Assembly: GCF_003946275.1 (NCBI RefSeq)
Contig: NZ_RHNQ01000017.1
Location: 1 to 41,505, forward strand
DNA length: 41,505 nt
Reading direction: 5' to 3'
Origin: Loigolactobacillus backii
GTDB lineage: Bacteria > Bacillota > Bacilli > Lactobacillales > Lactobacillaceae
Under the pieces are notes generated by a model that saw only the letters and a program-made list of their open reading frames with translations, did no database searches and was not told the origin of the DNA. Every line of letters starts with the position of its first letter. Within the stretch, counting starts at the first letter, position 1. Positions 1-8,729 of the stretch are shown here, piece by piece. Position numbers and translations under genes: made by a program.

Positions 1-32
1 GAGCTTGCGTTTATTTTTTTGCCAAAAAAGCC

Positions 33-61
33 AATAACCACACGCCTTTGGCGTGATTATT
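33..61. terminator. Hairpin upstream of first gene, possible terminator
   Basis: Bases 33-46 and 50-61 form a stem (ACGCC/GGCGT core with a small bulge, AATAA/TTATT at the base). Read on the minus strand it is followed by a short T-run (complement of 24-29). No gene to its left is visible, so its role is uncertain. Confidence 0.3.
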
Positions 62-117
62 AGCTTTCAAGTTTCAGTACAATATCTAATGTAGGATAAA
101 AAGAGGAGGGCTATGTT

Positions 118-1608
118 GTGAAGCAAGGGAAGTTATTTACTGTTTTTGCGTCTGCGTTGTTGCTCGTTTCTAGTTCATTGGGTCTGGTCAGTGGGGTTAG
201 TGCTGCCAGTAAGACGGATGTAACGACATCGGCGTCGAAGGCAAAGTACACGCCAGACAAGGATTTGAAGGGTAAGTACGATGTTGTTATTGTTGGGGCC
301 GGTGGTGCTGGGATGGCGGCCGCTTTGTCTGCCAAGCAGAAGGGCTTGAACCCAGTTATTTTGGAGAAAATGCCAGTTGCTGGTGGCAATACGCTGAAGG
401 CTTCATCGGGAATGAACGCTTCAGAGACCAAAGTTGAAAAGGCAAATGGTGTCAAGGATAGCAATAAACAATTTTACGAAGAAACGCTTAAGGGCGGCCA
501 ATACACGAATAATAAGGCACTTTTGCATTATATGGTAAATCACTCAGCGTCCGCGATTGATTGGTTAGATAGTATGGGCATGAAGCTTGATAAACTAACT
601 ATTTCTGGTGGGATGAGTGTTAAACGAACACACCGACCACATGATGGTTCAGCGGTCGGGCAGTATTTAGTCAATGGCTTACTGCGAAACGTTAAGGAAA
701 AGAAAATTCCAGTATTCGTAAATGCTGATGTGACTAAAATTAACGAAAAGAATAACAAAGTTTCCGGTGTCAAAGTTGTTATGAATCAAGATAAGACGAA
801 AACAATTAGTTCCAAGGCCGTGATTGTTACCACTGGTGGTTTTGGTGCTTCTAAGAAAATGATCAAACAATATCGGCCTGATCTAGCGAAATACGTGACG
901 ACTAATCAAGCTGGTAGTACTGGTGATGGGATTAAGATGATCAGAAAATTAGGCGGCTACACGGTTGATATGAATAAAATTCAAATTCACCCAACGGTTT
1001 ATCAAAAGCCACCATATTTAATTGGTGAGGCAACTCGTGGTGAAGGCGGCATCTTGGTTAATAAACAAGGTGATCGTTTCACAAATGATATGTCTACCCG
1101 GGACAAGGTTTCGGCCGCAATTAACAAGCAATCCGGGAAGATGGCCTACGTTTTATTTGACGCCGGTGTAAAGCAACGTTCTTCAGCGATTGATGAGTAC
1201 GAAAAGAAGGGCTTCACTAAGAAGGCCGCAACAGTTGAAGAATTGGCTAAGGAAATCAACGTCCCAGCCGCTGAATTACAAAAAACTGTGACAACTTGGA
1301 ATCAGGCTGTTGCTAATAAGAAAGATACGCAGTTCCAGCGAACAACTGGTATGGATCATCAGTTGAATCAGGGACCTTACTACGCGATTCCAGTTGCGCC
1401 TGGTATTCATTACACAATGGGTGGCGTGAAGATTAACACTAAGACGCAAGTGCTCAAGAAGTCCGGCAAGGCAATTCCTGGTTTGTACGCTGCTGGTGAG
1501 GTTGCTGGTGGTTTGCACGGCAATAATCGAATTGGTGGGAACTCAGTTGCAGATATCATCGTGTTTGGTCGGCAAGCAGGTGACCAAGCAGCGGATTATT
1601 TGAAATAA
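118..1608 (+). CDS. Exported FAD-dependent fumarate reductase-like flavoprotein (flavocytochrome c family)
   Basis: 496 aa. The first 29 residues are a Sec signal peptide (K2-K5, hydrophobic core 7-27, VSA|A cleavage near 29/30), so the enzyme should act outside the membrane. The FAD site GAGGAG is at 60-65. Residues resembling the active site of soluble fumarate reductases are visible: HRPHDG (172-177), TRGEGG (306-310), TRDK with R328 as probable proton donor, HYTMGG (H431) and HGNNRIGGN (R471). There is no haem-binding CXXCH and no FMN-binding domain, so electrons must come from a separate partner such as a flavinylated lipoprotein or quinol system; this is inference. Start: GTG 118 has GAGGAGGG (103-110) 7-8 nt upstream, whereas the nearer ATG at 113 runs straight into TGA. 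Related 2-enoate reductases such as urocanate or methacrylate reductase cannot be excluded. It is followed by a strong terminator. Confidence 0.85.
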   Translation: MKQGKLFTVFASALLLVSSSLGLVSGVSAASKTDVTTSASKAKYTPDKDLKGKYDVVIVGAGGAGMAAALSAKQKGLNPVILEKMPVAGGNTLKASSGMNASETKVEKANGVKDSNKQFYEETLKGGQYTNNKALLHYMVNHSASAIDWLDSMGMKLDKLTISGGMSVKRTHRPHDGSAVGQYLVNGLLRNVKEKKIPVFVNADVTKINEKNNKVSGVKVVMNQDKTKTISSKAVIVTTGGFGASKKMIKQYRPDLAKYVTTNQAGSTGDGIKMIRKLGGYTVDMNKIQIHPTVYQKPPYLIGEATRGEGGILVNKQGDRFTNDMSTRDKVSAAINKQSGKMAYVLFDAGVKQRSSAIDEYEKKGFTKKAATVEELAKEINVPAAELQKTVTTWNQAVANKKDTQFQRTTGMDHQLNQGPYYAIPVAPGIHYTMGGVKINTKTQVLKKSGKAIPGLYAAGEVAGGLHGNNRIGGNSVADIIVFGRQAGDQAADYLK

Positions 1609-1626
1609 TTAATTAGGTTATAAACT

Positions 1627-1673
1627 AAAAACTGAGCAGCATGTCCGCAAATTAGACATGCTGCTCAGTTTTT
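1627..1673. terminator. Bidirectional terminator between convergent genes
   Basis: A 15-bp perfect stem (1631-1645 with 1655-1669, ACTGAGCAGCATGTC and complement) is flanked by A4 on the left and T5 on the right, so it can stop transcripts from both the reductase gene and the opposing YitT gene. Confidence 0.85.
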
Positions 1674-1796
1674 GATTTCTATTCATTTTGGTCCTAACTG
1701 TCGTTGAAAATTAGTGTGACCAACCTTTTATTGACTGATTTAAACGTGCTTGAATAAGCAGTAGACGTTGTTTTTCCAACATGCGCCAACCCATCC

Positions 1797-2666
1797 CTAA
1801 AAAAACGATCGTCCCTTGCGTTTATAAGTAAAGCCCTCACCAATTGCCTCGTGAACGTTGATGATCGACACGAAGGCTTGCGGATCACGATAGGCAATAA
1901 TTCGTTTGACGGCGGCGATTTCATTTGGTGCGACCACGCAATAAATGATTTGTTTTTGTTGATTTTGGAAGCCGCCGGTACCATTGAGAAAGCTAACGCC
2001 GCGTTCAAGTTGTTCCATGAGATCGCTGGAGATTGCTTGATAATTTTCACTGATGATTAGGACACCTTTGGCCGCGTACGCTCCTTGTTGGGTGAAATCA
2101 ACGACTTGGGAGAAAATGAATGAGGCCAGCAGGGTGTACATCATGTGGCGAATATCTAGGTAGCTTAAGGATAATAGTAAAACAACGGTGTCAAAGATCA
2201 GCATTGTGCGGCCCATGGAAACGCCGCGGTTACGCTCGATAATTTTAGCAATCACGTCACTGCCACCAGTTGTGCCGCCGGAACGGTAGATTAAGCCGCT
2301 GCCGAAACCGCCGCAAAGCCCGGCCATGACACCAGCAATGAAGAGGTCGTGGTGCAGGTTGAGTTGAACGGGCAGTCGTTGCCAAATCCACAAGAAGACG
2401 GATAACATGACGGTTCCGTAAATGGTTAGAATTAAAGCGTGGCGACCTAAATATTTATAACCGATAAAAATTAACGGAATGTTAAGCACCAGGCTTGAGT
2501 AGGCGGGATTAATTTGGAACCAGTAACGCAAAATTAAAGTGATCCCGGTAATGCCACCCTCGGCCAAGTGACTGGCAATGTTAATGCTGACGAGGCCTAG
2601 TGCGTAGAGTGCACAGCCTAAAGTGATGAGCAATAAGTCTTGTAGTCTAATCCGTGTATTTTCCAA
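1797..2666 (-). CDS. YitT family membrane protein (DUF161 + DUF2179)
   Basis: 289 aa, the usual YitT-family length. The N-terminal about 190 residues hold five or six hydrophobic segments (starting LLLITLGCALYALGLVSI) with the glycine-rich GGTTGGSDVIAKI segment typical of the family. The C-terminal about 90 residues form the cytosolic DUF2179 domain (VLIISENYQAISSDLMEQL, then AIVSIINV-like strands). The transported substrate of this family is not firmly known. The start is TTG (complement of 2664-2666) with GGAGG seven bases upstream on the minus strand. It stands alone, back to back with dapB. The family call is firm; the function is not known. Confidence 0.85.
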   Translation of the reverse strand: MENTRIRLQDLLLITLGCALYALGLVSINIASHLAEGGITGITLILRYWFQINPAYSSLVLNIPLIFIGYKYLGRHALILTIYGTVMLSVFLWIWQRLPVQLNLHHDLFIAGVMAGLCGGFGSGLIYRSGGTTGGSDVIAKIIERNRGVSMGRTMLIFDTVVLLLSLSYLDIRHMMYTLLASFIFSQVVDFTQQGAYAAKGVLIISENYQAISSDLMEQLERGVSFLNGTGGFQNQQKQIIYCVVAPNEIAAVKRIIAYRDPQAFVSIINVHEAIGEGFTYKRKGRSFF

Positions 2667-2696
2667 ATAACCGCCTCCAAAGTAGCCCTCAATTGC

Positions 2697-2702
2697 ATTA
2701 TA
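2697..2702 (-). promoter_or_regulatory. Probable -10 element of the YitT-family gene
   Basis: On the minus strand this reads TATAAT, about 30 nt upstream of the TTG start and just before its GGAGG. No convincing -35 hexamer is seen at the usual distance. Confidence 0.35.
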
Positions 2703-2784
2703 CCGAATTAAGCTAACTTTACCCGTTTTATTAGAAAGTAAATTTTGTTACTATAGAAGTATCTTGAAGAAAAGGGTGATCGGT

Positions 2785-3573
2785 TTGAAGAAAATTGTTG
2801 TCGCTGGTTTTAAAGGGCGCATGGGCTCTACCGCAGCAAAGATGGTTTTAGATAATGAAGATTTTGACTTAGTTGGGGTTTATGATCCACGAGCAACGGA
2901 GACAAGTCTCGCTGGGGATGCCACTTTTAATAACGTTGACGTGCCAGTTTTTACTGAACGCGAAGCTATTCTTAGCGTTAAGCCCGAGATTTGGATTGAT
3001 TTCACCGTTCCCGCAGCTGCCGTTAAAAACACTAAGTTTGCCCTTGAACACGATATTTCACCAGTTGTGGGCACGACTGGCTTCACCGATGACGATGTTA
3101 AACAGTTACAGGCCATTGCCAAAAAGCGCCAAGTTGGTGGCCTAATCGCACCTAACTTTGGCTTAAGTGCCGTTTTAATGATGCAGTTTGCTAAGCAGGC
3201 AGCCAAATACTTCCCTGATGTTGAAATTATTGAAATGCACCACGATAATAAATTAGATGCCCCAAGTGGCACGGCTTTAAAGACGGCTGAAATGATGCAA
3301 AAAGAGCGGGGCGACAAGCCACAAGGTAATCCTGATGAAACTGAATCCTTACCTGGTGCGCGGGGTGCTAACTACCACGGCATGCGCATTCATAGTGTTC
3401 GCCTTCCTGGTTTAATTGCCCACCAACAGGTTCAGTTTGGCGCTGTCGGTGAAGGCTTGACGATTCGGCAGGATACCTATGATCGTGCTTCCTTCATGAC
3501 TGGCGTTGCGTTAGCTTGTCGTAAGGTAACCGACCACCACGAATTATTTGATGGATTAGAGTATCTACTATGA
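2785..3573 (+). CDS. dapB: 4-hydroxy-tetrahydrodipicolinate reductase
   Basis: 262 aa from the TTG at 2785. It catalyses the NAD(P)H-dependent step of the diaminopimelate/lysine pathway, feeding peptidoglycan cross-linking. The N-terminal Rossmann motif GFKGRMGS is at 8-15. The catalytic and substrate motif [15 protein letters not shown] has H152/H153 and K156, and GARG plus HSVRLPG lie in the C-terminal half. An in-frame TTG exists 21 nt upstream (2764), but AAGGGTGA (2772-2779) is spaced for the 2785 start and homologues begin MKKIVVAG. The gene overlaps cca by 4 nt (ATGA), so translation is coupled. No lysine riboswitch fits in the 118-nt leader. Confidence 0.93.
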   Translation: MKKIVVAGFKGRMGSTAAKMVLDNEDFDLVGVYDPRATETSLAGDATFNNVDVPVFTEREAILSVKPEIWIDFTVPAAAVKNTKFALEHDISPVVGTTGFTDDDVKQLQAIAKKRQVGGLIAPNFGLSAVLMMQFAKQAAKYFPDVEIIEMHHDNKLDAPSGTALKTAEMMQKERGDKPQGNPDETESLPGARGANYHGMRIHSVRLPGLIAHQQVQFGAVGEGLTIRQDTYDRASFMTGVALACRKVTDHHELFDGLEYLL

Positions 3574-4778
3574 AATTAAGCACCATTCCCGAAGAATTCA
3601 CCCAAGCAATACCGATTATTCAGGCAATTGAACAGGCCGGTTATGCGGCTTATTTCGTTGGCGGTAGTGTTCGTGACGCCATTTTAGGTAATAAAAAAAT
3701 TCACGATGTTGATATTGCCACCAGCGCCTACCCGGCCGAAGTGAAGGCTATTTTCCGGCGAACGATTGATACGGGCATTCAGCACGGCACGGTCACAGTG
3801 ATGGAAAAGGACAATGCCTATGAGGTGACAACCTTTCGCACGGAATCCACTTACCAGGATTTTCGCCGGCCTGATCACGTTACCTTTGTCCGTTCTTTAG
3901 ATGAAGATTTAAAACGCCGGGATTTCACGATTAACGCCTTAGCTTTGCGCCACGATGGCACGATCATTGATTTATTTGATGGCCTGACGGATTTGAAACA
4001 CGGTTTGATTCGGGCAGTCGGTATTCCTGAGGAGCGTTTTCATGAAGACGCCTTACGCATGATGCGCGCAGTGCGTTTTCAAAGTCAGTTAAATTTTGAG
4101 CTTGAACCGTTGACTGAAGCGGCAATCGCTAAAGAACATGACTTGTTGGCCAAGATTGCGGTGGAACGAATTCACGAAGAATTTGTCAAACTATTATTGG
4201 GCCAAAATCGGGCGGCTGGTTTGAAAACTTTTGTCGAAACTGACCTCTACCAAAAATGCCCCGGTTTTCGTTCCGCCGGCGCCAATCTATTACGAATTGC
4301 CGACTTACCGGATAGTCGTCTAGTCCGCGAAAAGAGTGTCTGGCTACTGATTGCCTATGAATTAGGTTTGGACACAACGGCAACGCGGCAGCTATTAAAG
4401 CAGTGGAAATCGTCTAACGAATTAGTGAACAACGTTGGCAACAACGTCACTTTGCTGGCAAAATTTTTGGCCGATCACATAACTAACTGGGATTTATATG
4501 CTGCTGGTCGCGATAATTTATTGTCCGTTAATGAAGTTGCCACTTTGCTGGGTGCCGGCCAGACTCCGGCAACGTTGACGACGGTCTATTCGTCCTTAGC
4601 AATTCACGACAAGCACGAATTAGCCGTTAACGGCGCCAATTTAATTCAACAGGCTGGGGTTAAACCAGGTCCGTTATTAGGCGATATCTTGGCCAAACTG
4701 GAACGGCAAGTGGTGGAAAACCAGTTAGCTAATGATAAAGCTAGCTTGTTGGCGGCGGCAAAAGAACTTCTAAACTAA
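3570..4778 (+). CDS. cca: CCA tRNA nucleotidyltransferase
   Basis: 402 aa, normal for the bacterial class II enzyme that adds or repairs the 3' CCA of tRNAs. The nucleotidyltransferase core is N-terminal: [13 protein letters not shown] (28-40), metal-binding DVD (46-48), the [10 protein letters not shown] motif near 112-121, then DLFDG and the R-rich helix [14 protein letters not shown]. The C-terminal half is the helical body/tail. The start ATG at 3570 overlaps the dapB stop. It is followed by a terminator at 4863-4894. Confidence 0.95.
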   Translation: MKLSTIPEEFTQAIPIIQAIEQAGYAAYFVGGSVRDAILGNKKIHDVDIATSAYPAEVKAIFRRTIDTGIQHGTVTVMEKDNAYEVTTFRTESTYQDFRRPDHVTFVRSLDEDLKRRDFTINALALRHDGTIIDLFDGLTDLKHGLIRAVGIPEERFHEDALRMMRAVRFQSQLNFELEPLTEAAIAKEHDLLAKIAVERIHEEFVKLLLGQNRAAGLKTFVETDLYQKCPGFRSAGANLLRIADLPDSRLVREKSVWLLIAYELGLDTTATRQLLKQWKSSNELVNNVGNNVTLLAKFLADHITNWDLYAAGRDNLLSVNEVATLLGAGQTPATLTTVYSSLAIHDKHELAVNGANLIQQAGVKPGPLLGDILAKLERQVVENQLANDKASLLAAAKELLN

Positions 4779-4862
4779 GGCGTGTTTGGAAAATAGCCTT
4801 AATTAGTGATTTTTCTAACCAATTTAGTTGAGTAAAGATGTTAAAATTGATTCTTTAGATGG

Positions 4863-4894
4863 TAAAACAGCAGATTGCGTTAACTGCTGTTTTA
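4863..4894 (+). terminator. Rho-independent terminator of dapB-cca
   Basis: TAAAACAGCAG (4863-4873) pairs with CTGCTGTTTTA (4884-4894) around a 10-nt loop, followed by T-rich sequence (TTTTTATC). Confidence 0.85.
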
Positions 4895-5014
4895 TTTTTA
4901 TCATTGGTTAATAAATGTTTTTTTGCAAATAGCTTACTGTGACTGGAATGTAGTTGAAGAGCGTGGTTACAGCGGTTAAATGCTATTACTGATAGCCGTT
5001 TAATTGGCGGAAAC

Positions 5015-5125
5015 GTGTTTGGAAAAGCAGGTTCCTGCGGTTGGCTACAACAGCCAAATCACCTTTTTCAAAGGTGATTCGTCTGTTTAGGCCAATCCTC
5101 AGAACCTGAACGCTTTTCCAAACAC
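5015..5125 (+). repeat. Structured repeat element E1 (111 nt, four helices)
   Basis: P1 is a perfect 14-bp terminal stem (5015-5028/5112-5125, GTGTTTGGAAAAGC and complement). P2 is AGGTTC/GAACCT (5029-5034/5102-5107). An internal loop CTGCGG / TCCTCA follows. P3 is TTGGCT/GGCCAA (5041-5046/5090-5095). P4 is a 10-bp hairpin AATCACCTTT/AAAGGTGATT (5057-5066/5070-5079) with loop TTC. It is followed by CTCTGTTTTTATA, terminator-like. The same fold with compensatory changes recurs at 9016-9126. The U-G pair closing P3, kept in all three copies, favours the plus strand as the RNA strand. Confidence 0.8.
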
Positions 5126-5138
5126 TCTGTTTTTATAG

Positions 5139-5144
5139 TATGAT
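5139..5144 (+). promoter_or_regulatory. Possible -10 element for the ABC-F/thyA/dfrA run
   Basis: TATGAT lies 30 nt before the ABC-F start. The expected -35 position falls inside the 3' arm of element E1 (TTCCAA), so the promoter would abut or include the repeat. No strong -35 is seen. Confidence 0.35.
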
Positions 5145-5174
5145 GGACTGTGAATATAGTTGGGGAGAAAATGT

Positions 5175-7058
5175 ATGCAAACTTTAGCAGTAGAAGATCT
5201 GACCAAAATTTATGGTGAAAAAACGCTGTTTGATCATATTTCGTTTATGATTAAGGAAGGCGACCGTATCGGTTTAATTGGAACTAACGGAACGGGGAAA
5301 ACCACTTTACTGAACGCAATTACTGGTTTGGACAGCTATGATGCGGGGTCTGTGGTGACGCCGAAACAGTACCGAATTAGTTATTTGCAACAGATACCAC
5401 AATTAAATGATGAGTTGTCAATCATGGCCGCTGTTTTTGCCGGGGATAACCCGATTTTTAAAACGATTCAAGAATACGAAGGTGCGCTGCAACAATTAGG
5501 GGAACAGGCCACTAATGAAAAAGTGCAGGACCGTTACACTAAGGCCGAACAGGCGATGAACCGTGATGACGCTTGGACGGCGGATACGCAAATTAAATCA
5601 ATTTTAAATCAGCTTAAGATTACCGATCTCAATCAGAAGATTGGGACGCTATCCGGTGGGCAAAAAAAGCGGGTCGGTTTGGCGCAGGTATTGATTGAGG
5701 CGCCGGATCTATTAATCCTTGACGAACCTACCAATCATTTGGACTTTGAGTCAATTGCCTGGTTGGAGTCTTATTTAAGTAGTTACAAGGGTGCTTTGTT
5801 GGTCGTAACCCATGATCGTTATTTTCTTGATCGGGTGACTAATCAGATTTATGAGCTTTCTTTTGGTAAACTGGAGGCTTACACCGGCAACTATGAAAGC
5901 TACTTAGGGCAAAAAGTGAAGCGGGATGCGACTGAAAGTGAACAAGCCGCTAAGCAGAAGAAACTTTATAAAAAAGAATTAGATTGGATGCACGCTGGCG
6001 CCAAGGCACGTTCTACGAAACAGCAGGCCCGCATTAATCGCTTTAATGACCTGAAGGAATCGGTCAGTGGTGGCACGAATAGCCAAGATGATGTTGATAT
6101 CAACCTGGGCCAGCAACGTTTGGGCAAAAAGGTGTTGCAACTTAAGGATGCAAGTCTGACTTTTCACGACCACGTGATTATGAAAAACTTCGACCTCATG
6201 ATTCAAGGTGGCGCCCGCTTGGGAATTACCGGTGAAAATGGTGCCGGTAAGACAACCTTCCTAAACGCTTTGACGGGCAAGTTACCTTTAACTAGTGGCA
6301 CCTTGATTCTCGGTGAAACGGTCAAAATTGGTTTTTATACGCAGATTACAGAACCGATGGATCCAGATAAACGCTTAATTACTTATTTGCAAGAAGTCGG
6401 TGAACAGGTCGTTAATAAAAATGGCGATACGGTGAGTGTGACGCAATTATTAGAACAGTTTCTTTTTCCACGATTTATGCACGGCACACTGATTCGCAAG
6501 CTATCTGGTGGTGAAAAACGCCGCCTGTATTTACTGAAAATTTTAATGACGCAACCGAACGTTTTATTACTCGATGAACCAACGAATAACCTTGATATTG
6601 GCACATTGACGGTGCTTGAAAATTATCTAAAAACCTTTAATGGTGCTGTTATCACAGTTTCACATGATCGTTATTTTCTTGATCACGTTGCGGATGAATT
6701 GTTGATCTTTGATGGCAGTGGTGAGATTGAACGTTTCACCGGCCAGCTATCGGATTACTTAAAAGAAGCCGCTAAACCAAAGCAAACTGCTCCTAAGGCG
6801 GCCCCAGCACAAAAAACACAAAGCACGGAACAGGCAAAAAAAGTTAAATTAACTTATAATGAAAAGAAAGAGTGGGCAACCATTGAAGCCACAATTGATG
6901 GACTTGAGCAACAACTCGAACAAGTTCAGAAAGAAATGGCCAACAATGGGGCCGATTATGGTAAGTTAGCGGAACAACAACAGTCAGTGGATGAGTTAAA
7001 TCAACAGATTGAAGAAAAAATGCAACGGTGGGATTATTTGAGCCAGTACGCAAACTAA
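5175..7058 (+). CDS. ABC-F family ATPase (YfmR/Uup-like)
   Basis: 627 aa with no membrane segments. It contains two ABC domains in tandem: Walker A GTNGTGKT (36-43) and GENGAGKT, signatures LSGGQKKR and LSGGEKRR, and Walker B LLILDEPTNHLDF and LLLDEPTNNLDI. A linker region, rich in K/A/E, joins the two ABC domains. The C-terminal about 90 residues are a lysine- and glutamine-rich coiled coil (Uup-type CTD). ABC-F proteins bind the ribosomal E site; the two-domain plus coiled-coil layout and length match YfmR/Uup, which helps ribosomes at difficult sequences. Antibiotic-resistance ABC-F types cannot be ruled out by eye. The start is ATG 5175 behind GGGGAG (5162-5167), not the upstream TTG 5160. 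It ends 9 nt before thyA. Confidence 0.88.
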   Translation: MQTLAVEDLTKIYGEKTLFDHISFMIKEGDRIGLIGTNGTGKTTLLNAITGLDSYDAGSVVTPKQYRISYLQQIPQLNDELSIMAAVFAGDNPIFKTIQEYEGALQQLGEQATNEKVQDRYTKAEQAMNRDDAWTADTQIKSILNQLKITDLNQKIGTLSGGQKKRVGLAQVLIEAPDLLILDEPTNHLDFESIAWLESYLSSYKGALLVVTHDRYFLDRVTNQIYELSFGKLEAYTGNYESYLGQKVKRDATESEQAAKQKKLYKKELDWMHAGAKARSTKQQARINRFNDLKESVSGGTNSQDDVDINLGQQRLGKKVLQLKDASLTFHDHVIMKNFDLMIQGGARLGITGENGAGKTTFLNALTGKLPLTSGTLILGETVKIGFYTQITEPMDPDKRLITYLQEVGEQVVNKNGDTVSVTQLLEQFLFPRFMHGTLIRKLSGGEKRRLYLLKILMTQPNVLLLDEPTNNLDIGTLTVLENYLKTFNGAVITVSHDRYFLDHVADELLIFDGSGEIERFTGQLSDYLKEAAKPKQTAPKAAPAQKTQSTEQAKKVKLTYNEKKEWATIEATIDGLEQQLEQVQKEMANNGADYGKLAEQQQSVDELNQQIEEKMQRWDYLSQYAN

Positions 7059-7067
7059 GGCGGTGCA

Positions 7068-8021
7068 ATGAACTTGGAAGAGGAATATTTAAACCTAGCT
7101 CGTAAAATTTTGAAGGATGGTCACTATAAGGACGATCGGACCAATACTGGGACTTACAGTATTTTTGGCTACCAAATGCGTTTTGATTTAAGCCAAGGAT
7201 TTCCTTTATTAACAACTAAAAAGGTGCCTTTCGGTCTCATTAAAAGTGAATTGCTCTGGTTCATTAAGGGCGACAGTAACATTCGTTATTTGTTACAGCA
7301 CAAGAATCATATTTGGGATGAATGGGCTTTTGAGCGTTACGTGAATAGCAAAGATTACCAGGGCCCTGATATGACTGATTTTGGCCACCGGCACCTGAGC
7401 GATCCTGAATTTAATCAGCAATATCAAGAACAGATGCATTTGTTTGACGACCGAATTTTAGCTGATGAGGCTTTTGCCAAACAGTACGGCGAGCTGGGTA
7501 ATATTTACGGTAAACAGTGGCGGGCTTGGAAAACGAGTCAGGGCACAACCATTGATCAACTTAAAAACGTTATTGATGCAATTAAGAAGACCCCGGATTC
7601 TCGGCGCCTGATCGTGTCGGCCTGGAATCCAGAAGATGTTCCCAATATGGCCTTGCCACCATGCCACACTATGTTTCAATTTTACGTTAACGATGGTAAA
7701 TTAAGTTGTCAGCTTTACCAACGTAGTGGCGATGTTTTCCTTGGGGTACCGTTTAACATTGCGAGTTACGCGTTGTTAACAGCCTTAATCGCTCACGAAA
7801 CTGGGCTTGAGGCTGGTGAATTTATTCACACGTTAGGCGACGCTCATATTTACAAAAACCACGTCAACCAAATTGAAGAGCAATTGCGGCGGGAAGTCCG
7901 ACCAGCACCAACGTTAGTCTTAAATCCTGACAAGCAAAGTATTTTCGACTTTGACGTCAGCGATATTAAGGTAACGAACTATGATCCGCAGCCGGCCATT
8001 AAAGCGCCAGTTGCGGTGTAA
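7068..8021 (+). CDS. thyA: Thymidylate synthase
   Basis: 317 aa. It makes dTMP from dUMP using methylene-tetrahydrofolate. The length matches the L. casei type (316 aa), which carries an insertion of about 50 residues in the small domain; here this is the stretch around 95-140. Catalytic Cys199 lies in [13 protein letters not shown]. The dUMP/phosphate motif [20 protein letters not shown] and the C-terminal folate-contact tail (KAPVAV) are present. It sits between the ABC-F gene and dfrA, 12 nt upstream of dfrA, so the enzyme that oxidises folate and the one that reduces it again are co-transcribed. Confidence 0.97.
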   Translation: MNLEEEYLNLARKILKDGHYKDDRTNTGTYSIFGYQMRFDLSQGFPLLTTKKVPFGLIKSELLWFIKGDSNIRYLLQHKNHIWDEWAFERYVNSKDYQGPDMTDFGHRHLSDPEFNQQYQEQMHLFDDRILADEAFAKQYGELGNIYGKQWRAWKTSQGTTIDQLKNVIDAIKKTPDSRRLIVSAWNPEDVPNMALPPCHTMFQFYVNDGKLSCQLYQRSGDVFLGVPFNIASYALLTALIAHETGLEAGEFIHTLGDAHIYKNHVNQIEEQLRREVRPAPTLVLNPDKQSIFDFDVSDIKVTNYDPQPAIKAPVAV

Positions 8022-8033
8022 TGAGGTGAGCAA

Positions 8034-8528
8034 ATGTTAGCTTATATGTGGGCTGAAGATAAGAATCACTTGATTGGCGCAAAGGGTGCTTTGCCCTGGC
8101 ATTTACCTGCCGATTTGAAACATTTTAAGGATGTTACTATGGGTAAGCCAGTCATTATGGGGCGCAAAACTTTTGTCGGAATGGAACAGGCACTGCCTAA
8201 TCGACTTAATATTGTATTAACGCGAAAAAAAGAATTGACCGTCCCTGATGGCGTTATGGTGCTTCACAGTAAGCAGGCCGTTTTGGATTTTGCGGACCTA
8301 CACAACGATGAAGAAGTTATGATTATTGGCGGTGCTAAGATTTTCAGTTTATTCGCCGATGTTGTGCAGCGCCTGTACATTACGCGCATTGATGGTGCTT
8401 TTTCGGGCGATACGTACATGCCAGAGCTTAATTGGAAAGCTTTTGAAATGATCGACCATTTTGATGGCAAAGTTGATCAGGACAACAAGTACCCGTATAC
8501 GTTTGCGACTTACCAACGGAAGAGCTAA
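8034..8528 (+). CDS. dfrA: Dihydrofolate reductase
   Basis: 164 aa. It regenerates tetrahydrofolate from the dihydrofolate produced by ThyA. Motifs: LIGAKGALPWHLPADLKHF with catalytic D27, the NADPH-binding GRKTF and IIGGAKIF, and the C-terminal DGAFSGDTYMPEL segment. The Shine-Dalgarno GAGGTGAG (8022-8029) overlaps the end of thyA, giving tight coupling. It is followed by a terminator at 8602-8650. This is the normal chromosomal target of trimethoprim; the sequence gives no reason to suspect an acquired resistant form. Confidence 0.95.
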   Translation: MLAYMWAEDKNHLIGAKGALPWHLPADLKHFKDVTMGKPVIMGRKTFVGMEQALPNRLNIVLTRKKELTVPDGVMVLHSKQAVLDFADLHNDEEVMIIGGAKIFSLFADVVQRLYITRIDGAFSGDTYMPELNWKAFEMIDHFDGKVDQDNKYPYTFATYQRKS

Positions 8529-8601
8529 GGCTTGCCGCGAAGGTAGAATTAGTTTGGTTGATTGAAAAATAATGTAAAAGTTATTTAAAAAGTATGTTAA
8601 A

Positions 8602-8652
8602 AAACGCGAAATGGAGGCCGAAATTGGTCGTCTATTTCGCGTTTGTGTTTTT
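8602..8652 (+). terminator. Terminator of the ABC-F-thyA-dfrA run
   Basis: AAACGCGAAAT (8602-8612) pairs perfectly with ATTTCGCGTTT (8634-8644), loop 21 nt, followed by GTGTTTTTTGG. Confidence 0.8.
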
Positions 8653-8729
8653 TGGATTGTTTGTTGTAGGTGAAGTTATGTTTGAAAATTGGCTTTGATT
8701 GGATTTAGTCTGGCCAATTTGGCGGAAAC

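Larger units (their letters stand above)
4779..5174 (+). other. 396-nt intergenic gap: cca terminator, half-repeat, structured repeat E1, ABC-F promoter region
   Basis: No credible gene. From left to right: a solitary repeat end GTGTTTGGAAAA (4783-4794) inside a small AAGGC/GCCTT hairpin, the dapB-cca terminator, an AT-rich stretch, the structured element at 5015-5125 with its conserved 5' flank GGCGGAAACG (5007-5014 region), a T-run, a -10-like TATGAT at 5139-5144 and the ABC-F Shine-Dalgarno. Confidence 0.6.

Noticed and set aside
2667-2784. Lysine riboswitch or T-box upstream of dapB
   Set aside because: The leader is only about 118 nt shared with a divergent gene and shows no L-box or T-box features.
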